A stretch of 64,000 bases of DNA from Leptotrichia hongkongensis. GTDB taxonomy: Bacteria; Fusobacteriota; Fusobacteriia; Fusobacteriales; Leptotrichiaceae. This document shows, piece by piece, positions 44,495-53,424 of this stretch. The notes under the pieces are model-generated. The model did no database searches. It was not told where the DNA came from and was given only the letters and a program-made list of their open reading frames with translations. Each line of letters begins with the position of its first letter. Position 1 is the first letter of the stretch. A program made the position numbers and the translations under genes. The DNA is taken from NCBI RefSeq assembly GCF_041538065.1, contig NZ_JBGORW010000009.1, positions 1-64,000 of the forward strand, in the 5' to 3' direction.

Positions 44495-45385
44495 TTAATT
44501 AACTGGTATAACTATTGAATAATCTTCTGTCCATTCTGTCCATTTTTCAGGTGTCAATGTTACCAAATCTATTTTTTTCATAAAATCGTATGGTTCTTCA
44601 TAACTTTGTAGTGAGGTATTATCAATTAAATTTTTAGGAGCCGTTTTATCATTAATTCCTAAGTCAAATCCATGTAATAATGCTATTTTAGAATACATTA
44701 ATACATAAATATTCAAATAAAAACTATAATTAATATCTGTATCAAAAAGAATTTTTTTAGCTATTTTAGGTTCTAATAATTTATGTATTGCTCGTTTCAT
44801 TTTTTCTGTATTTTTATTTACTAATGCTTCAAAAAACATAAAATCATATTTTGTATATGCATAATAACTTTTATTTAATGGTTCTTCCAAATATTTTTTG
44901 CTTCTTTTTTCTACTTCTTCAAAATCTCCTAATAGTGCTAAAATAGTTGTTTTTGATAAAAAAGAATTTCGATGTAAATATTTTGATTTTATATAGGTGT
45001 TCTCTTTTGAATTAAAATCATTTGAAGTTATATAGTTTAAATTATTTTTTAAAAAACTTATCCATTCTTTATTATTTGACATAATTAATCCAAATAAACT
45101 ATAGCTAGCCTTATAAAGTTTTGATTCTTTAGAAGTTCCTAAAATTTTTAATTTTTCTGAAATATGGCAGTTTAACCTAAAAGAATTTAAATTATTTTCT
45201 ATCAATAAATTTTTTGAAGCAAGTACTTTATACTCTGATGATAATGTTCTCATACAGGATAATTGATTTCCCTTTTTACTTTTAATGTAATCTATACATC
45301 TTTTTTCCATTTCAAAATCAAATTTATAATCAGATAAAATTTCATAATTTTCTTTGAACTTTTGTTCATCAATTAAAATATTCAT
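44495..45385 (-). CDS. Imm49-like putative immunity protein
   Basis: A 296-residue, alpha-helical, soluble protein. The overall pattern (N-terminal helices, LYKASYSLFGLIMSNNKEW, then a block of four conserved helices with YDFMFFEALVNKNTEKMKRAI) resembles the Imm49 family of immunity proteins that protect against contact-dependent or polymorphic toxins. No toxin gene lies next to it. The family call is from pattern memory and needs a profile search; a TPR-like helical protein is the alternative. Confidence 0.6.
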   Translation of the reverse strand: MNILIDEQKFKENYEILSDYKFDFEMEKRCIDYIKSKKGNQLSCMRTLSSEYKVLASKNLLIENNLNSFRLNCHISEKLKILGTSKESKLYKASYSLFGLIMSNNKEWISFLKNNLNYITSNDFNSKENTYIKSKYLHRNSFLSKTTILALLGDFEEVEKRSKKYLEEPLNKSYYAYTKYDFMFFEALVNKNTEKMKRAIHKLLEPKIAKKILFDTDINYSFYLNIYVLMYSKIALLHGFDLGINDKTAPKNLIDNTSLQSYEEPYDFMKKIDLVTLTPEKWTEWTEDYSIVIPVN

Positions 45386-45454
45386 TTGTATTCTCCTCTC
45401 TAAAATTTATTGGGTAAAAAGTTGTTTTAAAAATCCAAATTATATGCGATATAG

Positions 45455-45491
45455 AAAAAATAACCGCTGTCTTTTTCAACAACGATTATTT
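45455..45491 (-). terminator. Terminator of the membrane-protein gene, near copy of the one at 44450
   Basis: Near-identical to 44450-44487, with AACCG-CTGT pairing with ACAACGATT. It ends the 45590 transcript on the minus strand. Two genes ending in the same hairpin suggests past duplication of an immunity unit. Confidence 0.7.
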
Positions 45492-45589
45492 AAGAGAATA
45501 TTTGAAAATAGAAAACTCAGTATTGTATTGAAAACTTAATATAAAAAAAATTGATTTTCAAATTATTTGTTCAAAATTTGGGGTATACT

Positions 45590-46078
45590 CTAATATTTTT
45601 TTAAAATTTCATTCGCTTCATCTGCAACATAAAGTTTTATTTTTTTAATTTGACCATTATAACTAATTTTTAGTATATCATCCATATCACAAGTATTTCC
45701 TTTTGAATCTTTACTATCAACACAATCAAAATTGTTAAATATTTCAAAACTTATTTCTGTATTTTTTCTCTTTAATTTTATTTCAATTCCTTTCATATCC
45801 TTAAGATCGCTAGATACTTGCTCTTGAAACGGAGAAACATCGTAATTTTTTCCTGTAAAAATTTCATTTATTATCTCCTTTTCCTTACCTTCTATTTTTT
45901 GATTTTCTAAATATATTTCCGTATCTTTTTCATTAATATATTCTAAAATTTTATCTTTAATATTTTTAACATCAACATCTTCTTTAAAAGCACCTAAACT
46001 TATTAACATAATCAAAATAAATAAAAAACTAAAAATCCAAATAAATATAAAAATTTTTGTAAATGAACTATTATTCAT
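45590..46078 (-). CDS. Hypothetical single-pass membrane protein, 162 aa
   Basis: From the ATG at 46078 (GGAGGG ten nt upstream; an upstream GTG is less likely). Residues about 6-28 form a membrane segment. The rest, about 130 residues, is predicted extracytoplasmic, acidic, with two cysteines (CVDSKDSKGNTC) that may form a disulfide loop. No family recognised. It follows a 40-residue reading frame by 21 bp, probably in one transcript with the lipoprotein gene upstream. Confidence 0.72.
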   Translation of the reverse strand: MNNSSFTKIFIFIWIFSFLFILIMLISLGAFKEDVDVKNIKDKILEYINEKDTEIYLENQKIEGKEKEIINEIFTGKNYDVSPFQEQVSSDLKDMKGIEIKLKRKNTEISFEIFNNFDCVDSKDSKGNTCDMDDILKISYNGQIKKIKLYVADEANEILKKY

Positions 46079-46099
46079 TTTGTGATAGCCCTCCACTCA

Positions 46100-46222
46100 T
46101 TAGATGAATTTGGTAATAGATTTTGTGCTATCAGGAACTTTTATTGTTTTTGAATCATTAATTTTACTTAACTTTAATTGACTTTTTATTGCATTTTCTA
46201 TTCCTTTTTTATTTTTTTTCAT
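46100..46222 (-). CDS. Small basic peptide gene, 40 aa
   Basis: A short reading frame that starts with MKKNKKGIEN and ends SITKFI. AGGAAAGGAT lies 8 nt before the ATG, and it sits in the space between the lipoprotein gene and the membrane-protein gene. It is lysine-rich with no signal peptide. The strong ribosome-binding site supports translation; conservation is unknown. Confidence 0.4.
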   Translation of the reverse strand: MKKNKKGIENAIKSQLKLSKINDSKTIKVPDSTKSITKFI

Positions 46223-46296
46223 ATTTTTATCCTTTCCTTACCATAACTCTATCTAAAAAACTATGGAAAACTATCCTAGTATAACTCAGATATTTC

Positions 46297-46875
46297 CTAC
46301 AAATTTTCCATAAAATCTTTATAAAATTTTTCTAAAATAGAAGAATCATCGTCTTTAACAGATAGATATATGTATATGTCTTCAGATATTTTCTTTATTA
46401 ACAGCAGTTTCTCAGATTTTTTATTTTTTATTTTATAAGTTGAAACACCTTTACTTATTGATATTAGTTCACTAATATATCTTTGGCTTTCTTTTCCGTT
46501 ATAGACTTGCTTTATGTCATAATCATTATCGACATAAATAGGAAATCCAATATTATTTATTTTATCATAAAAATATTTATAATTACTATATTTTTTTAAA
46601 ATAAATCCATCAGGAACATTTACAGATAATCCTTTTTGTATCTCGAGTTTATGTCTTTTTCTTAAATTTAACGAATTAATATATTCTTTAAATCTATTCG
46701 GTTCTTTTTCTTCATAAATTTTTATTCCAAACTCTTTATCTTTAGTTTCTCTTATGTTATTGCATCCATTTTCTCCACAAAGAGCAACCGCTGTCCCTAT
46801 CAGTGCAGAAGTTATACAAGAATTTAGACAAAATATTGAAACTATTCCTAATAATGCTAATCTTAATTTTCTCAT
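46297..46875 (-). CDS. Hypothetical lipoprotein, 192 aa
   Basis: The signal peptide ends in CLNSCITSAL, so Cys20 should be lipidated. A second cysteine pair (CGENGC, about 33-38) follows, then an extracytoplasmic domain with no family recognised (conserved-looking GFILKKYSNYKYFYDKINNIGFP in two parts). The gene begins one base after a stop codon that ends a 29-codon reading frame (46877-46963), so it may once have been translationally coupled to a larger upstream gene. Confidence 0.75.
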   Translation of the reverse strand: MRKLRLALLGIVSIFCLNSCITSALIGTAVALCGENGCNNIRETKDKEFGIKIYEEKEPNRFKEYINSLNLRKRHKLEIQKGLSVNVPDGFILKKYSNYKYFYDKINNIGFPIYVDNDYDIKQVYNGKESQRYISELISISKGVSTYKIKNKKSEKLLLIKKISEDIYIYLSVKDDDSSILEKFYKDFMENL

Positions 46876-46876
46876 C

Positions 46877-46966
46877 TTAATTACCTACCCTATTTCTCAA
46901 GTTATTTAAAATATCTTTCATTTCTTTTGGATTGTCATTTCCCTTTTTAGGTTCAAAAATCCTATT
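46877..46966 (-). pseudogene. Possible 3' remnant of a lost gene
   Basis: A reading frame of 29 sense codons, without an upstream start, ends in NNLRNRVGN at a TAA placed one base before the lipoprotein ATG. It is closed upstream by a stop. The end resembles the tail of a larger secreted or toxin-like protein, but similarity cannot be checked here. Confidence 0.25.
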
Positions 46967-47105
46967 TTACTATATATTTTTTTATTATATCATATTTCTA
47001 CACATCCGTACATTCTAGCCCTTAACTTTTCAAATCTTTCATTGTGTGTTTATTTTTTAATGTCGTGTGAAACAATTCTATACAGGCATTAAATAATTCC
47101 CTTTT

Positions 47106-48473
47106 CTACTGTAAAAAATGCTCATCTCTTTTTCCACAAAGTTTCTTAAATTTCGCAATTTCATAAAAAGAGCCACAAACCACTATCGCCTTATACTGAC
47201 TATTCTTTTCCAAGACCATTTCTTTTGCTTGATTATAGGCATCTAAAATATTGTCTTCAAAAATAATATTATTTGTCAAAATATTTGCATTTTCCAGATT
47301 TTTCTTTATTTCATTGGCAGAAAGTCCGTAAGTAACCTCTTTTAGAGAAGTTATAAAAATTTTGTAATTTTTTTCCAAAATTTTCTCAAAAATATTTGCA
47401 ATGTCCTTTGTTCCAAGTATCGAAAGAATAAAAATTACTTCATCGTTTTTAAAAAGTTCATTCAAACTTTCTACAAGAACTCTTACAGAATCATCATTAT
47501 GAGCCACATCCAGTATTGTAGCTGGATTTTGTGAAAAAATCTCAAACCGTCCAGCCAACGAAATTTCATCAAGCCCTTTCTGAATAATTTCGTCGCTGAT
47601 ACCATAAATTTTAGCAACTTCATAAGCAATCAAAAAATTATTTGCCTGAAATTTTCCAAAAAGTGGCAATATAAATGTTTTTCCCAAATTATGTTTATTT
47701 TTTTTATCTTCAATATTTTCAAATTCTTCCAAATTTTCACTTTCCAAAATATTCACAATTGTCTTATAATTTTTAGTATCCAGTTCGACTTTTAAATTCT
47801 GATACTTTTTCAAGACATTTACCAAATTATCAGTTTCTTTTTTTACTGCATTCTCCAATTCAGCCAAATTCTGGGCGTAAATGCACAGTTGCCCATCCTT
47901 TATAATACCAGCTTTTCTGTCTGCAATTTTGTCAAGAGAATTTCCCAAAAGACTGACGTGATCAAAACTCACATTTGTTATAGCCGCAATTGTCGAGTTT
48001 ATGACATTTGTAGCGTCGTATCTTCCGCCAAGACCAGTTTCTAGAAATATAAAGTCAGGATTTTTTGCCTCAAAATAAAGTAAAGCCATAAAAGTCGTTA
48101 TCTCAAAAAAATTTATCTGCAACGAATTTTTTTCCAAAATATCCATAACAACTTCATAATACTTCACAACATCCTCATCAGAAATCATCTCTTTATCCAC
48201 CAAAATTCTCTCATTAAACCGTAAAATATGCGGTGAAGTAAACTTTGCAACAGAATATCCCGCTGCGAAAAAAATACCCTCTAAAAATGTGGCTGTCGAA
48301 CCTTTCCCATTCGTTCCTGCAATATGAATAATTTTCTTATTTTTACACGGCTCTCCCAGCAACTCATAAATTTTTTTCAGTTTTTCATTATTTTGATTTA
48401 AAGATTCGTCAGTTATCCTCTTATCAATCGTTCTCATATTAAAAATTTTTTCCAGAACTTCGTCTATTTTCAT
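47106..48473 (-). CDS. folC: Bifunctional folylpolyglutamate/dihydrofolate synthase
   Basis: Mur-ligase-type enzyme that adds glutamate to folates (and to dihydropteroate). The 455 residues include the P-loop GTNGKGST (53-60), the SPHILRFNERI omega-loop, FLETGLGGRYDATN, and NVSFDHVSLLG. The C-terminal domain (about 320-455) has FEIFSQNPATILDVAHN. The N-terminus MKIDEVLEKIFNM is typical. It lies 170 bp downstream of rpsP. Confidence 0.95.
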   Translation of the reverse strand: MKIDEVLEKIFNMRTIDKRITDESLNQNNEKLKKIYELLGEPCKNKKIIHIAGTNGKGSTATFLEGIFFAAGYSVAKFTSPHILRFNERILVDKEMISDEDVVKYYEVVMDILEKNSLQINFFEITTFMALLYFEAKNPDFIFLETGLGGRYDATNVINSTIAAITNVSFDHVSLLGNSLDKIADRKAGIIKDGQLCIYAQNLAELENAVKKETDNLVNVLKKYQNLKVELDTKNYKTIVNILESENLEEFENIEDKKNKHNLGKTFILPLFGKFQANNFLIAYEVAKIYGISDEIIQKGLDEISLAGRFEIFSQNPATILDVAHNDDSVRVLVESLNELFKNDEVIFILSILGTKDIANIFEKILEKNYKIFITSLKEVTYGLSANEIKKNLENANILTNNIIFEDNILDAYNQAKEMVLEKNSQYKAIVVCGSFYEIAKFKKLCGKRDEHFLQ

Positions 48474-48607
48474 TATCTAATTTTTCCTTTCACTCTAGCA
48501 TTATATCTTATTAAAAAATCAAATCTTTTTAACAACGAGAAGAATTCCTTCTTATGAAAAGTGTATAATTCAAAATTTATAATAAATTTTCTTAAATTTA
48601 GGTAAAC

Positions 48608-48635
48608 AAAAAGACACCAATACAAGTGCCTTTTT
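48608..48635 (-). terminator. Terminator of rpsP
   Basis: AAAAGACAC (48609-48617) pairs with GTGCCTTTT (48626-48634) with one G-T pair; a T-run follows on the minus strand. Confidence 0.82.
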
Positions 48636-48643
48636 ATAAATAA

Positions 48644-48913
48644 CTATTTTTTCTTAGTTTCTTGGAATTTTGCCCAGATTCCTGCTTTTGTTAAAATGCT
48701 TTTAACAGTTTCAGTCGGTTGAGCTCCGTGTGATAAGTATTTTAAGATTTCTTCCTCTTTTAATACTACTTGTTTTCCTTCTTCAGCAAGTGGATTGAAT
48801 GTTCCTAAGTAAGCAACTGCTTTTCCATCTCTTTTTGATAAAGCTTCCATAGCTGCTATTCTATAAAAAGGAACTTTTTTTCTTCCTAATCTAGTTAATC
48901 TTAATTTTAACAT
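48644..48913 (-). CDS. rpsP: 30S ribosomal protein S16
   Basis: An 89-residue ribosomal protein of the small subunit. MLKLRLTRLGRKKVPFYRI and the segment LGTFNPLA are the family signatures, and the length is standard. It is transcribed alone, from a consensus promoter and with its own terminator. In many bacteria it is followed by rimM and trmD; here it is not. Confidence 0.97.
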   Translation of the reverse strand: MLKLRLTRLGRKKVPFYRIAAMEALSKRDGKAVAYLGTFNPLAEEGKQVVLKEEEILKYLSHGAQPTETVKSILTKAGIWAKFQETKKK

Positions 48914-48971
48914 TAAATTTTACCTCCATTTATTTAATAACTTGAAAATTTATTATTTTAAGTATGTTATG

Positions 48972-49000
48972 ATTATACTAAAATTTTGACAAGTTGTCAA
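48972..49000 (-). promoter_or_regulatory. Consensus promoter of rpsP with palindromic -35 region
   Basis: On the minus strand TTGACA, 17 nt, TATAAT. The -35 is part of a perfect 15-bp palindrome TTGACAA-C-TTGTCAA (48986-49000), which could be a regulator site or provide a -35 in both directions. Confidence 0.82.
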
Positions 49001-49076
49001 GTTTTTTTTCCTTACAAAATATGAATAGAAAATTACAAACTTAAATTAATCAAAAACAATTAATTAGAATATTCTA

Positions 49077-49571
49077 TTATTTCCTAAAAAACAATTCGAT
49101 TATTCTTAAAATGCAAAATGTAATTCCGCCAGCAATAACTGGCCCTGCCGCAATCCCTTTGAAAAAAACAATTCCCATTATCGTTCCAAGTACAAGGGCT
49201 ACTGTAATTTCAGGCTGTCCTTCAAGAAGTCCTACTCCCTTGGAAGATAAAATCGAAACAGAGATTCCGCTTATAATCGCAACCCAGCCAATCGGTGTTT
49301 TAAAAGCACTTAGCAAATGTGAAAACCCTATTTCTCCTGTCGCAATTGGAATCAATATGGCGATAGTAATTATCAAAACTCCCCAATTTATCCCTTCTTT
49401 TCTAAATTGTGCCATCATATTTCCAACATTAATTCCTCTTATCTTGTAAAATTCAGTAATATTAAATATTGACTTCAAAATTAATACAAAAATCGTTGCC
49501 TGAACAATAGACTTATTTTGTGTAATTATTCCAATTAATAAAATTATTCCTAAAAAAATAAAACTTTCCAA
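49077..49571 (-). CDS. DUF441-family membrane protein
   Basis: A 164-residue membrane protein with about four to five hydrophobic segments. The family pattern is visible: ESFIFLGIILLIGIITQNKS, GINWGVLIITIAILIPIATG, and SGISVSILSSKGVGLLEGQP. The start is placed at a TTG (49571), because AAGGAG lies 6 nt upstream and the family begins here. The longer in-frame ATG at 49670 would add 33 residues that are encoded partly by repeat-derived DNA. Function unknown. Confidence 0.85.
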   Translation of the reverse strand: MESFIFLGIILLIGIITQNKSIVQATIFVLILKSIFNITEFYKIRGINVGNMMAQFRKEGINWGVLIITIAILIPIATGEIGFSHLLSAFKTPIGWVAIISGISVSILSSKGVGLLEGQPEITVALVLGTIMGIVFFKGIAAGPVIAGGITFCILRIIELFFRK

Positions 49572-49639
49572 ATTCTTCTCCTTTAAATTATAATTTTTTA
49601 TTAAACAATAATAGACATTTAACTTTCTCAATTTTATGA

Positions 49640-50065
49640 AAATAAAAATGAAAAAATATTTATTAATCAAAATATCTAAAAAATTATTCCTATTTTTAAA
49701 CGGTATTTGGTATTATACTATTCTCCGTTTGAATGGTGAATATTTCTAGTCTCTAATGTGCTTTAGTATAAGATTATTTTGTTTAATAATGGTTTTTACT
49801 GTTTTTATTATGTTTTTTCTTTATTTATTTCTGCAGGATTGCTCATTGCCGCAAATCCTGCACCTATGGCTAGACTACGACTTTTATTTGCTCAACTCCG
49901 AAACTCCTCCTTTCAGTCGTCAAACAGTCGTAGCTGAGCAAATAAAAGCTCCGTCGATTTATTAAAGCAAAAAAATATTTTAATTATTTTAAAATACTAA
50001 GTTTTAATCCTTCATTGGAAAAGTTTATAACAAATTCGTTATTTAAATGGGATTTAGTATTAGTT
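49640..50065 (+). repeat. Dispersed hairpin element A, copy 4 (short form), with an inverted end fragment
   Basis: Main copy about 49740-50065. Arms CTTTTATTTGCTCA (49881-49894) and TGAGCAAATAAAAG (49935-49948) pair perfectly over 14 bp. The right end matches copies 1 and 2 (ATTTAAATGGGATTTAGTAT). The 60-nt insert of the long form is missing. At 49640-49690 a fragment that matches the distal end of copies 1 and 5 lies in inverted orientation, as if two elements met here. Confidence 0.8.
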
Positions 50066-50076
50066 TTCAACAACAT

Positions 50077-50111
50077 AAAAGATACCCCAATTCAACATCA
50101 AGGTATCTTTT
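50077..50111. terminator. Bidirectional terminator next to transketolase
   Basis: AAAAGATACC (50077-50086) pairs with GGTATCTTTT (50102-50111). T-runs flank it on both strands, so it can end the transketolase operon on the minus strand. Confidence 0.7.
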
Positions 50112-50192
50112 TTGCTATTTTTAATCCTAAAAAATAATTCTATTTTTACGAATTTATTCCATCACAGGATTGTTGAATTAATAATTAATTTT

Positions 50193-51125
50193 TTACATAT
50201 TTTTCAAAACAATTTCCGCAATATCCTTCGCTCTAAGCCCATAATTCGTAAGCATAGTCTCTCCATCTGCACTTTGTCCAAAAACATCCTGTATTCCATG
50301 TTTTACAACTTTTGTCGGATGAACTTCTGATAAATATTCTGAAACTGCACTTCCAAGTCCTCCTATTACAGAATGCTCTTCACTTGTTACAATGAATTTA
50401 CATTCTTTTGCCGCTTTTAGAACTGTTTCTGTGTCTAACGGCTTTATCGTAGAAACATTTACCACTCTTACTTTTATCCCTTTTTCTTCCAGTAATTTCG
50501 CCGCCTCAAGAGCTTCTGATACCATAAGGCCAGTCGCTAATATTGCTACATCGTTTCCTTCTCTCAAAGTTGCAGCTTTTCCTATTTCAAATTTATAGTT
50601 TTCATCAAATAATACCGGTATATTCAGTCTTCCAAGTCTTACATACACAGGCCCTTCATATTCAGCCACTGCAAAGACCATTTTTTCTGTTTCTACTGCA
50701 TCTGCTGGCGATAGCACTACCATTCCTGGAATTGCACGCATTAATGCCACATCCTCAACTGACTGGTGTGAACCTCCATCCTCTCCTAACGAAACTCCTG
50801 CGTGAGTTGGACAAATCTTGACATTTAAATGCGGATACGCCACCGAGTTTCTAACCTGGTCAAAGGCACGTCCAGCTGCAAAATGTGCAAAAGTTGAGGC
50901 AAACGGTATTTTCCCAGTCGTTGCAATACCTGCCGCTGTTCCAATCATATCAGCCTCTGCAATCCCAACATTTATATGTCTTTCTGGAAACTCTTTTTTA
51001 AAATATGCAGTCATTGTTGATTTTGACAAGTCTGCTTCCAGTACCACCACATCTTTATTTACTTTTCCCAATTTAACTAACGCTTCTCCATAAGCCACTC
51101 TAGTTGATTTTTTTTCCATTCTCAT
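50193..51125 (-). CDS. Transketolase, C-terminal subunit
   Basis: The pyrimidine-binding and C-terminal domains of a split transketolase (310 residues), which moves two-carbon units in the pentose phosphate pathway. Seen: VLEADLSKSTMTAYFK, HINVGIAEADMIGTAAG with the catalytic Glu, a HAGVSLGEDGGSHQSVEDVALMR block (in two parts), and a C-terminal FIVTSEEHSVIGGLG segment. It follows the N-terminal subunit by 75 bp. Confidence 0.95.
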   Translation of the reverse strand: MRMEKKSTRVAYGEALVKLGKVNKDVVVLEADLSKSTMTAYFKKEFPERHINVGIAEADMIGTAAGIATTGKIPFASTFAHFAAGRAFDQVRNSVAYPHLNVKICPTHAGVSLGEDGGSHQSVEDVALMRAIPGMVVLSPADAVETEKMVFAVAEYEGPVYVRLGRLNIPVLFDENYKFEIGKAATLREGNDVAILATGLMVSEALEAAKLLEEKGIKVRVVNVSTIKPLDTETVLKAAKECKFIVTSEEHSVIGGLGSAVSEYLSEVHPTKVVKHGIQDVFGQSADGETMLTNYGLRAKDIAEIVLKNM

Positions 51126-51200
51126 ATTCTCCTATTTTTATATTAATATTTAGTTATTTTTAAAAGTTTATAATATCCTGTTAGCACAGCAATTTTAATC

Positions 51201-52031
51201 TTAACTCAATTCTTCCATTGCCTTCTTGTATTCTTCATCATTTGGAGCAGCCCCGTGGAATCCAGCGTTATTTTCCATAAACGAAACACCTTTTCCTTTT
51301 ACAGTGTTCGCAACAATAACTGTCGGCTGTCCTTTAACTGTTCTTGCTGTGTCAAGAGCATTTATGATTTCTTCATAATTGTGTCCGTCAATCTCGATTA
51401 CATTCCATTTGAATGCCTTGAACTTTTCTCCAATCGGAGCAACATCCATTACATCCGAAACTTTTCCATCAATTTGCAAGTTGTTATAGTCAACTATCGC
51501 AACTAAATTGTCAAGCTTGTAATGTGCCGCAGTCATAGCCGCTTCCCAAATTTGCCCTTCCTGAAGCTCTCCATCTCCTAAGATTGTATAAACTCTGTAG
51601 TCATTATTGTAAATTTTTCCACTCAAAGCCATTCCGTTTGCTGCAGACAGTCCTTGCCCAAGTGAACCTGTTGACATTTCAACTCCAGCCAGTTTTTTCA
51701 TGTCAGGATGTCCCTGAAGCGGAGAGTGCCATTTTCTAAGTGTTGGAATAAGGCTCTTTCCTTCATCTCCTAAAAATCCTTTTTCAATCAAGGCTGCATA
51801 CAGTGCAGGAGCAGCATGTCCCTTACTAAGAACTAATCTGTCTCTGTTTTCCATTTTTGGATTTTTTGGGTCAATATTCATTTCCTTCCAGTAAAGCACA
51901 GCCAGAATATCAGCAATCGAAAGTGAACCTCCCGGATGTCCTGATTTTGCCCTGTAAATCATCTCAATAATATCTTTTCTCAATATTTTTGCCTCTTTTT
52001 GCAAATCTTCAATTTTCATAAAAACCTCCAT
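51201..52031 (-). CDS. Transketolase, N-terminal subunit
   Basis: The thiamine diphosphate-binding half of the split transketolase (276 residues). Seen: SGHPGGSLSIADILAVLYW, LSKGHAAPALYAAL, the GDGELQEGQIWEA diphosphate/Mg-binding motif and DYNNLQIDG. A nearby sugar transporter and hydrolase suggest use in pentose catabolism. Confidence 0.95.
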   Translation of the reverse strand: MEVFMKIEDLQKEAKILRKDIIEMIYRAKSGHPGGSLSIADILAVLYWKEMNIDPKNPKMENRDRLVLSKGHAAPALYAALIEKGFLGDEGKSLIPTLRKWHSPLQGHPDMKKLAGVEMSTGSLGQGLSAANGMALSGKIYNNDYRVYTILGDGELQEGQIWEAAMTAAHYKLDNLVAIVDYNNLQIDGKVSDVMDVAPIGEKFKAFKWNVIEIDGHNYEEIINALDTARTVKGQPTVIVANTVKGKGVSFMENNAGFHGAAPNDEEYKKAMEELS

Positions 52032-52064
52032 TTTTTATTTATAAATATTAATAATTAACTAAAA

Positions 52065-53393
52065 TTAATCCTCTTTTTTCAAATTATAGAAAAACAGCGA
52101 AACGCCAAACAACGCTAATGCTACGACAAGTGTCACTTTAACTCCAACTTCAGTTGCACCTTTCACGCCATTCTGAACATTCTGATTCCCTAAAACAAGT
52201 AAAGTTGACTGAACAACTTGCTGCACTAGAAACGCCAATTTTAAAAACATTCCCTGTATTCCAAACATAAAGCCTTCTAAACTTACTTTTTTGGTTTCTG
52301 ACAGTTTTGCAGAAATTTCACTAAGCATTGCCTGTGGGAAAATAAATGCTGCACCACTTAATCCTGTTCCACAAATTACAAAAAGTAAATATGCAAAAAT
52401 TGAATTATTTTTATTAATAAACAATAGACCAAAAGTACCGATTATCAAAAGCAGCATATCCACAATCAATATTTTCTTGTACGAATATTTTTTCCCAAAC
52501 TTATTTGTAATTGGAAAAAATAGCCCCGCCATTCCAAACAGCACAACTGATATTACAGTCAAATATTTAATATCCTTTTGCATTACAGCACTCAAATAAT
52601 ATGTCAAATCTCCACGAAGTATGTTAAATCCGCAAAAGAAAAAGAAATATCCTAAAAAATATAAAATAATTTCCTTATCCTTCAAATGTGAAATTGATTT
52701 CATAAACCCTAGCGATTCAGTCTTAGGACGATTTTGTGTGAGCTGCTTTTCCTTTAGAAAAAATATACACGCATAAATCCCCAAAACTGACAATATTGTA
52801 ATCAAAATTACTGTTTTACGTATTCCAACTTCTGTATTCAGCACTCCATTTACCATTCCCAATTTTGAAATCAAAATACCCGGTAGAACCATCGCAACCC
52901 CAGTAAATATAAGCCTAAACGTTGACTGCATTGTAGAAAGATTAAGCCTTTCTTCCTTGTTTGAAGCCAAATCTGGAATTAGAGCGTTATACGGTGCTGC
53001 GACTAAAGTATATGCCGTAAAATACAGTCCTCCAACAACTGATAAATAAATAAGCGTTGTCATCTGCGAACTTTTAATCGGATAAAAATACATAACCGTA
53101 AGAATCCCAAGTGGCAAGCCTCCAACTAGCATAAATATTGATCTTTTCCCAAACCGTGATTTTGAATTATCAGATAAAAATCCTACAACAGGATCTGATA
53201 TTGCATCAATAATCCTCGCAAAAATAAATGCTAGAACTAAATACTGCGGCTTCAACAACGGAACTAAATTTTTTTCCGTTTCAGGTGGCAAATAATAATA
53301 TGACAACCATTGATTATAAATCTGGTCAATCATAAAATATGAAACCCCAAGCCCGTAAATTATGTAACTTTTTTTCGTTAATCTTGAACTCAT
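52065..53393 (-). CDS. GPH-family sugar:cation symporter (MFS)
   Basis: A 442-residue membrane transporter with about 12 membrane segments. The GPH (melibiose-carrier type) signature is present: FIFARIIDAISDPVVGFLSD followed by NSKSRFGKRSIF. The N-terminus (KKSYIIYGLGVSYFM) is also typical. The substrate is unknown; the downstream transketolase genes (33 bp) suggest a pentoside or pentose. It follows the hydrolase gene by 31 bp. Confidence 0.88.
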   Translation of the reverse strand: MSSRLTKKSYIIYGLGVSYFMIDQIYNQWLSYYYLPPETEKNLVPLLKPQYLVLAFIFARIIDAISDPVVGFLSDNSKSRFGKRSIFMLVGGLPLGILTVMYFYPIKSSQMTTLIYLSVVGGLYFTAYTLVAAPYNALIPDLASNKEERLNLSTMQSTFRLIFTGVAMVLPGILISKLGMVNGVLNTEVGIRKTVILITILSVLGIYACIFFLKEKQLTQNRPKTESLGFMKSISHLKDKEIILYFLGYFFFFCGFNILRGDLTYYLSAVMQKDIKYLTVISVVLFGMAGLFFPITNKFGKKYSYKKILIVDMLLLIIGTFGLLFINKNNSIFAYLLFVICGTGLSGAAFIFPQAMLSEISAKLSETKKVSLEGFMFGIQGMFLKLAFLVQQVVQSTLLVLGNQNVQNGVKGATEVGVKVTLVVALALFGVSLFFYNLKKED

Positions 53394-53424
53394 TAAATCT
53401 TCTACCTTTCTGTTTTTTATAACT

